This document shows positions 1 to 11,523 of a DNA stretch of 64,000 nucleotides, piece after piece (the stretch's first letter is position 1; the number at the start of each line of letters is the position of its first letter). The notes under the pieces were generated by a model, which was not told the DNA's origin, did no database searches, and worked only from the letters and a program-made list of their open reading frames with translations. The stretch spans positions 18,864,097 to 18,928,096 of the forward strand of contig CM073324.1 in NCBI GenBank assembly GCA_037043015.1, given 5' to 3'. The DNA comes from Bryum argenteum (taxonomy: Eukaryota > Streptophyta > Bryopsida > Bryales > Bryaceae). The position numbers were made by a program, and so were the translations under genes.

Positions 1-1300
1 CAACTACCTTTAATTTCTACCCTAACTAACTTTCCTACTAACTTTCTTAATACTAATTCTATTCTAGAATTGTCTCCTAAATTGTATTAAATAGCTACTT
101 TCATAAATTCATAATTCTTGTAAATTTGCTTTACTTTGTATAATATTGGTTGTTAATAATAGAGTAATGTATAGTCTTGCCATTAGACTATAATAATCTA
201 ATCTATAAGTAATCAATAATATTTAATTTCTTCTTGAAGTAAGCCAAAAAAACACTGTTTATTGTTTTTATTTTCTTTTTATTTTCTTTAAGTATTTGAG
301 GATTACCCCAATCAAAGACCCGTGCCAATGGAGGACAAGCTGTAAGAGAAAAAGTTGATATTATTCTAAGAAGACCCTTAAGTACTGCCGCTTTTTAGTA
401 AATGACGTCTAGGAGGATGTTGTGCAAAACATTTTCATAGACATCCAAGTAGATGTCTACGCGGACATTCATGCCTGACTGTAGTTATGGTAAGTTGGAC
501 ATCGTGTTAGACATCCGACTAGATGTTGAATGACTTGTCAACTGGTCCGACGTGGAGTTTTTGTTGCCATGTAGATAAAGCGCTGTAAATAACTTTATTA
601 ATCTATGTCCACGTGTTTTTTGAGGATTAAGTATCCACGAAATTACTTTTAATCTTTTTTTTGGCACCATTGTTATCTTATAGATATTATATTTTATATA
701 CAATATTTTTAAAATATTTAAATATTTTTAAATCATAAAAAATTACAGAATTATAATATTCTAATTTATTTGAATATAATAAAAATTTACAAAAAAAATA
801 ATTTATTGAAATATAGTTATATATTATTATTATTTTTTTTAAAATAGATCAATGAAAAAATAGTGAGAATAGCCTGAAATTAGTATTTTCAGTATTGCCA
901 CGTGACATAATGATTTAGCAAAAAAAAAAAAAAAAAGAAAAAGAAAAAGAAAAATGTGATGTTTTTTTTCTACTTTTGAAAACCGCTGCCCATTCACCTA
1001 CTCTATTAACATTAGAAATGCTTTTTACCCTGTCTACCAGTAAATTTTGGTCGTTTTTACCTTGCTGGTCCAAAATCCCTTGCCAACGTGGCAGTTTGAT
1101 GTCTATTGAGATGTCTTCAAAGATATCCATGTCTTCACCAACATCTTGTTTGGTGATGTCTTCATACCCCTCCAATCCAAAATGTGCTCGTTAGACGTAC
1201 AGACATCCTCCTGTCTTCGAAGACATCTTTTAAGACAGTAAGACATCACAAAATATATTAGACATTACATAAGACATCGCAAAAAACAGGGGTTTCTTAC
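1..1300. other. AT-rich intergenic DNA with dispersed GACATC/GATGTC words
   Basis: No gene is visible. The stretch is very AT-rich around 660-860, with an A/G run near 920-950. Two patches, about 400-530 and 1100-1280, are dense in the words GACATC, AGACATC and GATGTC in both orientations, which suggests the subterminal repeats of an old DNA transposon. I could not pair the two patches into clean terminal inverted repeats, so no element is called. Confidence 0.4.
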
Positions 1301-1309
1301 AGTGGTCGA

Positions 1310-1926
1310 ACCTCGGTCAGTATTCTTGACAAGCAAGGCTTCCGCATCGTTGCGTCTCAATCTTCTCTGATTGCGCCGGAGTTCGTCCTACAAGAGAGTT
1401 GCAGTAAGTAGTGCGGGAGTTGGGAGTTTCTCCCTGTACATTATTGTGTTGACCAGAACTTCGAACGAGTTGGGTAGTGCCATCAAGATGTGCTCTACAA
1501 GCTCGTCGTCTGGGATGGTTTTGCCTATTGGTGCAGACTCGTTCCCCAACTCTGTAACGTGTTGAAGGAAGCTGGACGTGGTGGCGCCTTCGCTCATCTT
1601 GAGGGTGGCGAGTTGTTGCGCAACATAAGTTTCCTAGAATTAGTTGAGTTTGCAAACAAATCTCTCAAAACCTTCGAGCAAACATCTGGTTCAGAGATGT
1701 TAGCTATGTACGGTATGATGCTATCTTTGACAGACAACGCTATAAGAGTGAGTGCCCTCTTTTTTGCTGACTCTAACGCTGCTATGTTTGCAGGATCGGT
1801 GGGTGCCACTGTCCCACTTGGTGGATCTACGAGACTCCATGCGTCGTCCCTGTTGAGAAGGTTGCGCATCTTGAACTCCTATATGCTATAGTTCTTATTG
1901 TCTAGCTTTGAGCTCTTAGCCATCAT
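1310..1926 (-). pseudogene. Ty1-copia gag fragment (UBN2-type), broken
   Basis: Reading the minus strand from the ATG at 1926, the protein begins MMAKSSKLDNKNYSI, hits a TAG stop at 1881-1879 where copia gags normally have Trp, and continues as EFKMRNLLNRDDAWSLV. This is the usual N-terminal pattern of copia Gag polyproteins. A second lesion, a frameshift near 1597-1602, moves the frame to LATLKMSEGATTSSFLQHV followed by IPDDELVEHILMALP, the gag helix region before the zinc knuckle. No CCHC knuckle, integrase or reverse transcriptase follows. The element is therefore truncated at about 1310 and dead. The primer-binding site lies just upstream (2055-2066), in the correct order for a minus-strand element. 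Confidence 0.8.
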
Positions 1927-2054
1927 GCTATCTCGCAACGCCATTGGAGTTTAGGTATCTACCACTCGGTGATCTGCCCTTATTCTATCAATCAGCTAGA
2001 ACTGACGCTTCTATGCTCGAGTTCTACCCATCGTGTTTGTATGCTAAGAGCCTC

Positions 2055-2066
2055 GCTCTGATACCA
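2055..2066 (-). other. Primer-binding site of the copia remnant
   Basis: On the minus strand this reads TGGTATCAGAGC, a full match to the initiator tRNA-Met primer-binding site common to plant Ty1-copia elements. It is followed after about 130 bp by the gag start at 1926. The bases just before it on the minus strand end in TCTTCA, so an LTR probably begins at 2067 and extends to higher coordinates. I could not place its outer end, because no second LTR copy is in view. Confidence 0.75.
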
Positions 2067-2403
2067 TGAAGACGACCTCGTGAATGAATAATAAGACAGA
2101 CAATGATCGAGTGGGGAGAGGTGCATGATCCCCGAAGACCTAATTTCTCCTTTAGGTTGCTGCTAGCATTCGTCTATCAGAAGCTAACTGAGAAGATGAA
2201 TGTTGCAGGACTTCTGACCCCTAAGACCGCGCGCCAGGTCAGCTGCCACGTTGGAGGTTTAGAAATGCCAACACTACCTTGGGCACAACATCACTCGATC
2301 GCTCAATCACCTCCTCTATAGGCACACTAATACATTGCCTCTTCCATTCACCGACACTAAGAAATCCAAGGTGGGCCCATAACTTGAAGTGAATAAGAAA
2401 AAA

Positions 2404-3055
2404 TTGCAACTATTGAAGTTTTTTGGTCCAAACACTTTTGCTATTGGATTTGCAACGATGTCTTGTCAATGAAAACATTCAAAAAATGGATGATTTTTGA
2501 GAAGCTATATCTCCTTCATCTACCGTTAGATTTCAACTTTTATTATTTATTGGTATGAATTTCTATTAGAGTCTAGTTTTAGTGGTAGAAACCTTGACGA
2601 GATCGAAGACGTTTTGAAGATAAGGCATGAATTTGAGTGCAAAGTGTTCAATTTTGGACTATCTTCCCTTTATAGATTCTTTAGCAATTTTCACCATTGC
2701 AAGGTTGTTATTTGAGTTATGAAATTTTTTTGATGATTATTTTTTTCAGCAAAGGTGCTATTGAGATGAAGCCATGAAGGTGAACAACTTTCTAGCTGTT
2801 GAAAATTTCATAGCAATTGGTCTATTGGTAGCATTTCCACTTCAAAATGAAATATTGTTGTCTAGTTTGACAACTAATACGTTATGATCTCCCAATCCAT
2901 GAGGCCTTATGTATTTGGTCCACATGACCTAAAAGAACTCTATCACAAGTTTGTACGATTGAGATCTTAATAGCTTATCTTCATTTTCATATATGACACT
3001 TTTTTTGAAAACATGTTTTTTGCTAAAAATAAGCTTGCCAACGTATAGGGATTAA
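2404..3055 (+). mobile_element. TTAA-TIR element, copy A (5'-truncated)
   Basis: Aligns by eye along its whole length with the right two thirds of the complete element at 47401-48379. Shared stretches include TTTTGCTATTGGATTTGCAA, the CTATATCTCCTTCATC block, the GATCGAAGA block and the ending GGGATTAA. The right border TTAA is at 3052-3055. The left third with its terminal repeat is missing. Confidence 0.75.
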
Positions 3056-3688
3056 TAGGTGAACATGGATTATATCAGCCATCGTACATTGGGTTTTATA
3101 GAAAGGAATCATGCATGAATCAAATTAATATGTTTGTAGGCTTTGAGAGGTAGGAGTAGTCATTCTTGTGAAGACACACCATTTTAGCAAATGATTGTGC
3201 TTCTTACAACAAAGTCTAGTATGAATTTTTCAATTAGTGTAACGAAGTTTTTCTCCAATTGGACCATTACGTTATTAAAACTCCATATAATTCTCTAAGA
3301 TACTTTGTGTAAGTCCATGTGTTGCAAACACTCTTGGATACCTCTTAACTTCGATTACTAAGAGGGTATGAGTTGGTATACCATTGCATGAAAATTGCAC
3401 AGGTGAGAAGAACTTGAGAATCGACAACTAACTTGTGACCAAATATTCAGGGTATATTGCATGAGTAATGTTGTGCCATACAAACTGAGAATGGCGGTTC
3501 TCAACGAGCTGATACAATTATTTGCCATAATTACAACTTGTGTTTTGTATGAAGTTCTGAACCATGTTAACTTACTTTGAGGCTTCAGGTGCACAACCAT
3601 CAGTCTGCCTACAAATTCACCTAGCCTGTCAAACTTTCGTTTTCAAGAATTTGATTGCTCAATTACATGTCTGGCTATGTAGACACTC
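3056..3688. other. Intergenic, nothing recognised
   Basis: No coding potential, RNA gene or clear repeat is visible. The longest open frame (3358-3600, minus) looks like chance. Confidence 0.4.
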
Positions 3689-3768
3689 TTAACCCTTAAA
3701 AGCCCACGCATGCCCCTCGGGCTTGCTTTCTCGTGTATTTCTAGAGGAGCTGGGCGTTGAAGGGTTAA
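3689..3768. mobile_element. 80-bp miniature TTAA-TIR element
   Basis: Begins TTAACCCTTAAAAGCCC and ends GGGCGTTGAAGGGTTAA, so the two ends are near-perfect inverted repeats with TTAA at both borders. It also shares CCCCTCGGGCTTGCTTT with the elements ending at 28600 and 45119. It is small enough to fold into a single hairpin. Confidence 0.7.
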
Positions 3769-4227
3769 GAAAATGAACTCAAATAATGCGAAGGTTTCAA
3801 AGATTCAAAGTAAACTCTGTGCTGACCGAAAGCATTATGTATATGTCATTAGAGTTACGAGGAAGATGTGAACTCAATACCTCAGAATTGGTTGAAAGAC
3901 CTACATAAAGTCTGAAATAGCTCTAGCTTCTGCCTGGCTAATCTGAAAGCATAGTTGTGTATGGAACAGGTGATGGAGAAACTGAAATAAACAACGGAGA
4001 TTACAAATTACTAGAAGATTTTTACTCCTCCATTCCATACTTGAGAGTACTCCAAAACACCGAAAGGAGAATACAAATCTTTCCTAGAGGAGTACACTAT
4101 ATTCATCAAAACGTGAAATACAGATTCGTAAGGGCATAGTAATCCTTCCTTCGGCACACAGATATTACTCAAAAGAACAGAATTCGGTCCCTCAGAGGTC
4201 CAGCGGCAAACAGAACGATAGTGGGGC

Positions 4228-4633
4228 CTATGACCACGAACTGACAGTAGATCCTATGACCACGAGGCGCACCGCAAACCTTCGACCGCGAGATCCTATC
4301 ATGGACCCTATGACCAAGACGTAGAGAAAACATGGGACAGAACGAACCATGAGTCGAGTGAAGCAATGCTTTCCGCTCCCTACCAACTCACTCATCTTCC
4401 AATTTATTTTTGCTGTTGTAGCTTCCAAAACGTCTGGTCATGATGGCAGCTACTGGAGTTTGGGCCAAAGGGTCGCCTCTGGAACGTCGAGTCTCGCTTC
4501 GGGAAGCTCCATCAACAAGTTCAACACCAAATCCGTTTGTCACAGGACCTTGTACATCGACATTCATTGGTTGGGGAATTGGTAGTGGATATGGTTGCGG
4601 CTGTGGCTGGGCTACGATGGTGTCGTTCTCCAT
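4228..4633 (-). other. Two overlapping minus-strand open frames, possible retroelement relic
   Basis: From an ATG at 4633 the minus strand encodes MENDTIVAQPQPQPYPLPIP and continues for about 80 residues. A second frame continues through 4228. The Gln/Pro-rich start resembles the leader of some retrotransposon Gag proteins, but there is no recognisable domain. At 4205-4315 the phrase CCTATGACCA recurs three times. No known gene is recognised. Confidence 0.25.
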
Positions 4634-4655
4634 ATTCCTGAAAACATCACAGTGA

Positions 4656-5239
4656 GTGCATGCTCGATCAGGCTCTACTTGTAATAAATCACTACAAAAG
4701 TGTTGTTAAACAGTGTTACAAATATTAATTGTGAACCATAATACTAAATGTCATATGTCACCATAGTCTTACAGCACTAATCATCATACCAAAAAACTAA
4801 ATATGAGAAAATGCAAACTTTACCACAAGTGGAAGAATTTTGGAGGAAGTGGTGCAATTGGTGACTTCAAAGAAAGACAAAGGACATCGATTGCAATAGT
4901 TACCCATTACACCAATTGTCACACAACATTAGTTAACAACTCTAACAACTCTTGTATAGTGCCTTGAAAATGTTGTTTTAAACATGTCCAAATACATGTT
5001 TTGGAATTTTAAAAATCTCATAATTGAGGATTGATGGCTCCTCTGTCTGCGTCTGAATGTGTGTCAGTAGGGACTGGTAATCGGAGGTAAAACCCCCATA
5101 AACTGAGTTGCAAAGTTAGCTCATTATAAAGTTGTAAACAAGCACTGCTACAAGCAATATGGGGTAATGCGATTGATACAAAGTTACGGCCAAATTCTAA
5201 GAAAAAGCGTTTGATGGAGAACTATTGAAGTTTCCATGA
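4656..5239. other. Intergenic, nothing recognised
   Basis: AT-rich sequence without a plausible exon or repeat that I can support. Confidence 0.4.
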
Positions 5240-6030
5240 CTGTCCGAAATTTAGCGAAGAGTGCTTTGTTGAAATCCTATAGGCATTTTCATGTCCGAAA
5301 TTTAGCACAACAAGCACAACCATAATTCATCTGCAAAAGCGAATCACTTTTCACAATAGATTCATTGCGGTTAGACACTGAACAAAAGAATCCAGAGACA
5401 CTGCCGATTCCGATCATCGTACAATCCTGTCCAAAGTTCAGCAAAGAGTGCTTGGTTTTCTCTGCACAAGCGAATTGCTTTTCACAAGCGAATCGCATTT
5501 CAAAACAAAAGTATTGCGGTTAGGCACTGAACGAGCGAATTGCCGATTCCGATCATCGTACAAAATGTACGAAATTCAGCAAAGAGTGCTTGGTTTTCTC
5601 TGCACAAGCGAATCGCTTTTCAAAACAAAAGTATCGCGGTTAGACACTGACAGGCAACATGCCGATTCTCATTATAGTACTGAACGAGCGAATTGCCAAT
5701 TCCGATCATCGTACTGAACGAGCGAATTGCCGATTCCGATCATCGTACAATCCTCTCTTAAATTCAGCAAAGAGTGCTTGGTTTTCTCTGCACAAGCGAA
5801 TCGCTTTTCAAAACAAAAGTATTGCGGTTAGCAACTGAACGAGCGAATTGCCGATTCCGATCATTGGATAAAATGTACGAAATTCAGCAAAGAGTGCTTG
5901 GTTTTCTCTGCACAACCGTATTTTCTCTGCACAAGTGAATCGCTTTGCAAAATGTTCTAAGACATCGCGGTTCTAAGACACTGAACGAACGAAACCAGAG
6001 ACACTGCCGATTCCGATCATGAACAATCTT
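5240..6030. repeat. Degenerate tandem repeat array, about 120-190 bp units
   Basis: The phrase CAGCAAAGAGTGCTTGGTTT starts at 5439, 5577, 5765 and 5885, giving spacings of 138, 188 and 120 bp. Each unit also contains GCACAAGCGAATCGCTTTTC, TTGCGGTTAG and CGAATTGCCGATTCCGATCA. The longer unit contains an extra internal copy of the CGATTCCGATCA block (5660-5740). A more diverged copy starts at about 5249, and the array ends after CCGATTCCGATCATGAAC near 6025. There is no sustained coding frame. This is a local minisatellite-like expansion. Confidence 0.85.
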
Positions 6031-7329
6031 GATAGTGGAAAGCGGCTACTAGTCCTTACAGTACGACTTCTTCGGGGGAAGATAGATCCACCCCAGCTGC
6101 TGCTGATGCAGCCATTAGTTCCCTACTTGACTTCATATCTCAAAAGCTCTGGACCTCCGAGCAAGGAGTAATACTAGCCTGACACCTGAGAGAGAATGAA
6201 ATGGTTAGAGTGGAAAGACCAGACTGTGAAAATTCTGAAACCCTAGGAGTATTTATACACGGTTGCGAGCTGTACATTCATCCCTGGATGTAATTATCTT
6301 TTGGCACACTTACTTAGGGGGGTCCGCCCAATCCCCCGAATACGATTACCATTTCTTTTGGTACGCCTGGGCGGGTCCGCCCGATTTCCCCGACTGGCCC
6401 GCCCTCTGTCAGGCCCGCCCTCAGCGCGACTCACAATATTTAACGCAATATTATAAGAAAGCACTCACTCGTTTCCCTGAGCCATCTCAAAATGATCATG
6501 GAAGATGAGATGACTAAGAGTGCTCTTCAAGACGTCTTTGTATTGCACCATGGCCTCGCAGTGTGAGAGGGCTTTGTTACTTTGCCGTTTCGGTGGGATG
6601 CATGCCATTCTTCCGGATTCAAGATGGTAGATTTGTACACTTCCGAACAGTGAACGCTAGGAGAGCAAGAGACTTGTTCCACTTTCTCATGAGGAAATGG
6701 AGTGTAGGAATGTGATTGGAATTGCGGATGATGTGAGGGTGATTAGCTTTCATGTATTCTTTTGTCAAAGATTAGTATATCTTTCTGTCGAAAATTACAT
6801 GTTACAGAGTTTGTTATGGAAAGCGCATGAAGTTCGTACTTATGGCTCAAAGAATCTAAGTGGAACTGAAAGACATGTATTGATGTTTGACTGTAGGGGC
6901 TACTTGTCGATAAAAGAGAAACAGGAAATTGTGAATGTTTCAATAGGCAGATGGGAAAGGTATGCAATTTTCTTTCTTGATACTTGGGTGAAAATGTGAG
7001 AAGTTTTGTGTAATATACTAATATATGAGGCATCTGAAGCTTGAGATTCTAAGAATGCTTCGCATCTTGAACACACTCAATGAGGAACACAAGTTGATCG
7101 TTTTGAAGGGACATACTCACATACTTCATTGAAAAGAGATACAAAAGCAACGACATGACATGGATCTCTGTCATAAAGTGACGTGAGTCATGGGAAAGTG
7201 TAACTACCACAAGCACTTAGTGGGCTAAAATTTAAAACGTTCTATTCAATAATCTATCATATAAAGTATTACAACACCCCACTCATCATAGGTACAACTA
7301 AGTTATGAATTTCCTTTAGCCACAACTAC
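6031..7329. other. Intergenic, GC-rich patch at 6320-6430
   Basis: A C/G-rich patch (GGGGGGTCCGCCC, CGGGCGGGTCCGCCC and similar words) stands out from the AT-rich surroundings and may be part of an unrecognised MITE or LTR. The open frame at 6697-6999 has no family resemblance. Confidence 0.3.
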
Positions 7330-8000
7330 AAGGTACACTAGTCAACCCGAGTAACGAGACCAACCGCTTGCTTTTGAGGAAGTGGCTCCGTAAAAATGTC
7401 TGTCAATCACTCCATCTTGGTATCCACAAATGATGTGATATTTTACGTCTATGTGCTTGGTCCTTTTGTAGAACTGAAGATTGCGCGTAAGTCTATTTGC
7501 AACTTGGTTGTCAGTTGTAACTATAGAGCTTACTCCGAAAGTTTTGTGCATATATAAGCTCTTTCAACAGTCCTCTCATCCATACGATCAAAATGAGTTG
7601 CGACATATTCTACTTTTGTGAGAAAAGAAGCGACACAACCTTGATCCAACTACCCCATGCAAGTGGTCCTCCATTCATCATCAAGACAAATCCAGATTGT
7701 GATTTTCTATCATCCAATTTGTTGGCAAAATCCACAACACAATATGTTGTGAGAACATTGGATAAACTTGATCCGTAATATGTTGAGGCACAAGGGAGGC
7801 CATCCTTTAAGATACTTCATGATTCTCTTTATTGCAAAGATAAGGCTTGTTTTTGGATTTTTGTAAATTTTGAGGCATGGCAGGTCGCATACGTCATATC
7901 TCCCCTAGTCTCGTGGCTCTTGAAGTGTATACTTCTAATGGACTCTCCATAGGTTCACTTGAGCTCTTTTGTCAACTACGGACACGAAATCTAGCTGGTG
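7330..8000 (-). pseudogene. Ty1-copia pol relic (RT end and RNase H)
   Basis: Minus-strand translation gives, in order and across several frames: AIKRIMKYLKGW (the end-of-RT motif before RNase H), a degraded DDRKS-like region, CVASFLTKVEYVATHFD (cognate of the STTEAEYVA motif), then TTDNQVANRLTRNLQF and KRTKHIDVKYH, the hallmark copia RNase H tail. The frame breaks several times. The order is right for a minus-strand copia pol 3' half. No LTR or integrase is seen nearby. Confidence 0.8.
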
Positions 8001-9539
8001 TGCGGATCAGTAGGAACTGAAAGAGGAATACATGTAGTCATGAAATCTGGACTCATAAGTTACCTTCTTTGTAATGTACCTAGTTTGATCCAAATGGAGT
8101 ATATATGCGGTGCTCAATATCTCTCTTATAGCTCCGGTTCTCCTGTCGTAAGCCTGAATGTGTCACGCATGTGACGGAGACCTTATCGATACTTGCTTAA
8201 TCCATGGAGCAAATAATGCCATAGTCCACAAAGATTGCTAGAACAATCTTACTAGCGCCAAATTCACCAACAAACACGGACGGATCTGCACATGTAGGTT
8301 GAAACCAAACCTACGTAGGTTCTTTGTGAACGAAATATTCCAAGTGAACATGTTGCGCGATCATGTTGTTGTTCCCCATGTTCCTGAATACATCGAATGC
8401 TCGATCAGCGATGAATTGCATGATAAACGCGTCACGTACACTCAGAATCAGAAACCAGCTGCAAAAATTCTGGTTCAGAAAGCGGATTAATCGCAACGAT
8501 ACTTCTCTTGATCATCTCTAACACAGAGTTGCCTTTTCAAGTTAGGGCTCATCCTTCGGTATCCACTTTCAGAATTGAAGGAAATGAAAAGTATCCATGC
8601 ACTTCCAGAGTCACCGTCAATGAACGCTCTTATACTAGAATTGACGCCAGTTGGCAAGCGAACTCAATATACAACTGAGACCAAGTAGATGGATGTAGCA
8701 CCCTCTTGATTAATGCCACTCTTGGACGTCAGAAATTACACGCAACACTCCCGATTGTAAAATCTCCGTATCAATGACTGCATGGAGTCGGCGCGTGTGG
8801 GTAAGTGAACCAGAGTAACTATAGATACATGATTCACGGCAGCAATGTAAAGGATGTAAAGACAAATACAAGGAAACATTGAGCTAGAGCAGATTGGACT
8901 GAATCTGGTGTGTAATCAACAGAGGTGAAAGCGATGAGTTTACCTATTGGCTTGAAATTCTTCGTCAAGTGCTGCTGCTGCCGCCACAGTAGCCAACGTA
9001 CTGGAGCTCCAAACTCCGCAACTGAAAGTGAAGAGAAGGCAGGAGTGAGAGGCACTTCTCCCAGAGTTAACCACTCTTGTTGTTTAGCTGAAGGCATAAG
9101 ATGCTTATATCCCCAATTCCGTTAAAATGGCGTTCTGCTGCTAAAATGGCACACCTCAACTTTCTGAACTGCAATTCAAAATTCATGTGATATAATAGAA
9201 TCTGAAGGTGATATTATGGAAAATGAGTGACAATTTATATAAAGGAGTGATATTATTTAAAATTTGTGATATTATAGAATACACCCTTCCATGTGAGCAC
9301 ATATGTAAGATTTGGTGTGACAAAATGGCACATGGCATAGTGCCATTTTAATGGACTTGAGATTTTATGTAGTTTAGCATACTGACTGTAGGAGTGTGCA
9401 ATTGGCCATGGGCCCTGTGCTGCATGAATGATCTGGCTACCGTCTGGGGATTAATTGGTCAAACTAACTACAAGTGCAGACAGTGAACTTTTTCGCCGGA
9501 CATCAGTATAGTGTTGGCGAAGGAGTAGGCGGGCCTCGT
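8001..9539. other. Intergenic with short direct and inverted repeats
   Basis: No gene recognised. At 9186-9275 the word GTGATATTAT recurs four times at spacings of about 22-35 bp. At 9322-9349 a 10-bp inverted repeat (AAAATGGCAC and its complement) with an 8-base spacer could form a hairpin. Confidence 0.35.
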
Positions 9540-9841
9540 CACTAAGGGTGGGACGGTGGAGGGGTCGCGCCTCCACTGCCCGCCCACACTCGCTGCCCGG
9601 CTGAAATTCCTATAAATATGATTTTTGCATTTTTGGAGGCCCTACAATATTATTTTTTTCAGATTTTGAGTTTTAAAATGGGATCTACGACCCCAATTTT
9701 CCCATGGAAGTGTCCCATGATGACATTAATATCATCAACAACAAAATTTAGGGGGCAAATTTACTCCCAAACTAATTTATGTGGGCAGGGTTTTGTGGGC
9801 GGGCAGGGAGACGCGACCCCTCCACTGTACAGCCCTTAGTG
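9540..9841. mobile_element. CACTA-like MITE, about 302 bp
   Basis: Left end CACTAAGGGTGGGACGGTGG and right end ...CCCTTAGTG are inverted repeats of about 30 bp with a few mismatches; both contain GTGGAGGGGTCGCG or its complement. If the element is taken as ACTAAGGG...CCCTTAGT, both sides are flanked by the 3-bp direct repeat GTC (9538-9540 and 9841-9843). Terminal CACTA and a 3-bp duplication are the signature of the CACTA (En/Spm) superfamily. It has no coding capacity, so it is non-autonomous. Confidence 0.7.
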
Positions 9842-10629
9842 TCGAGGGTAGGCGGGTGTATGCGAAGAACACCAATTCTTGGTGGCTATATTACTATGTA
9901 CGAAAGGGGAATCTTTATGTAAGGGGAATCTTTATGGAAGAGAAACAACACTTTGGTAAAATATTTGCAAATAGGGGAGGAAGAAAATTATCATATTTCT
10001 CAAAAGTGATTACTGTAAATTGTACAATTTAAATGTTTTGTTTTGACTTCATTGATCACTAAAAAATAAAATAGTCTTCACATATTAAGTATTTTTTTTG
10101 CATGCATTGATGAAATGTTTCTTTCCATTTTTTGCAAATACTTTGTAATTGTTTCCCATTTGGAAATATATTTCACTAAAGTGATTCCTTGTATAAAAGT
10201 TCCCCTTTAAGGCCTTCTTCGTTTTGAGACAAAATGCTCATTTTGAGACTTTCATTACAAGTACAAAATTCTTGTGAATCAATAGTTGCTGAACTCAACG
10301 ATAGGGAGGGAATGGATATTGTAAACTGCTCAAATACTTTGTACAAGTTCATGACTTCATGTGGGTGGACAAATGCTGAATCGGCCTCCCATTAGCCGCG
10401 TTTGGCATTCGCATGTGTGCACGCAAAGGGTGTCTAGCCGTTTGATAGCCACATCCTCAAGTCAACAATTTAGTGTTGAAATTTCTAAGTTCTTTGCAAT
10501 CATTCGTAGTAGTTTCTTTACTTCATTTAGTACTTTGTAATTGTTTTAAGTGCACTTGTGATATTAGTTTGATGTAATATTGTGAGAGTCTTGAATAAGT
10601 TTATAATCCATATGTATTTTAGAGTTTAG
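9842..10629. other. Intergenic, nothing recognised
   Basis: AT-rich sequence with no supported exon or repeat. GGGGAATCTTTATG is directly duplicated at about 9907-9935. Confidence 0.35.
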
Positions 10630-11523
10630 TAGGCAAATTTACATTTACAAAATTAGCACTCAACGATCGAATATTTCCAAAATGACCCTCCATTTTCTAA
10701 AATTACCAAAATGACCCTCATTCTTCATGTAGCTTTTTTGATACGGTTTCTTTGCACTACATCTTCAAAATCCACATTCGCATCTGCAAGCACATCAACT
10801 TCACAATCGCATTTGTAAGGACTACATCAAGATAAGCATCTCTTAATTCATAAGTGACGCTTTGCACTAGATTCTTCAAAATGGGTTTTGTGAGCACTTC
10901 ATCAAAATTAACTCTCTCAAGAGTGGCTAAGCACATGTGTTGTAGATGCTTTCTCCTCAACTCTTCGACATTGACGTCAAATAAACAAAACAAGTTCTTT
11001 CTTCCAAGCACTGTGACCCTGATCTCCGCTTATAAGTGGGTACTACGTGACGACAAACACAAAAGCTTCGAGACGTTGCAAGGAAAATCCACAATAAATT
11101 GACAAATGATGGTCCGGAGTTACAAGCTCAAAATAGGATTGAAGATGATGGTGCGGAGTTGCAAGCTCTACTATGGGATTGCAGATGATGGTGCAGAGTT
11201 GTAAGAAGAAAATGGTGCTATGAGACTTACACATTTTCACATATCTAGATTTTCCACATTACGAAATGATAGTATTGAAGTAAAACATGCTTATTTTGAT
11301 ACAGTGATTGCAAATGCAGATGTGTTATTTTGATGTCCTGCTTACAAATGCAGATGTGTACCTTGACGTCATGCTTGCCAATGTGAATTTTTAAAATGTG
11401 GTGCAAAGAGACAATATTGAACAAGTTCCATAAAGAATGAGGGCCATATTGGTAATTTTAAAAAAGTGAGGGACAATTTTAGGAAATATGCAATCTTTGA
11501 GGGCCAATTTCATAATTTTTCCT
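10630..11523. mobile_element. Foldback element with long terminal inverted repeats (Mutator-like style)
   Basis: The left arm (about 10630-10830) and the reverse complement of the right arm (about 11300-11523) align over roughly 190 bp. Shared blocks include AATATTTCC, AAAATTACCAA, GACCCTCATTCTT and TTTCTTTGCAC. Outer ends such as GGAAAAATTATGAAATTGG resemble the termini of plant Mutator-like elements, but I see no 9-bp target duplication. Inside, GATGATGGTGCGGAGTTGCA-like units of about 37 bp repeat three times at 11104-11206. No transposase frame is present. Confidence 0.55.

Noticed and set aside
8350..8496. Similarity of the minus strand at 8355-8430 to the leader at 4633-4680 as evidence of a shared retroelement
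   Set aside because: Only TGCTCGATCA and a TTCAGGAA-ATGG-GAAC pattern match; too short to support a feature.
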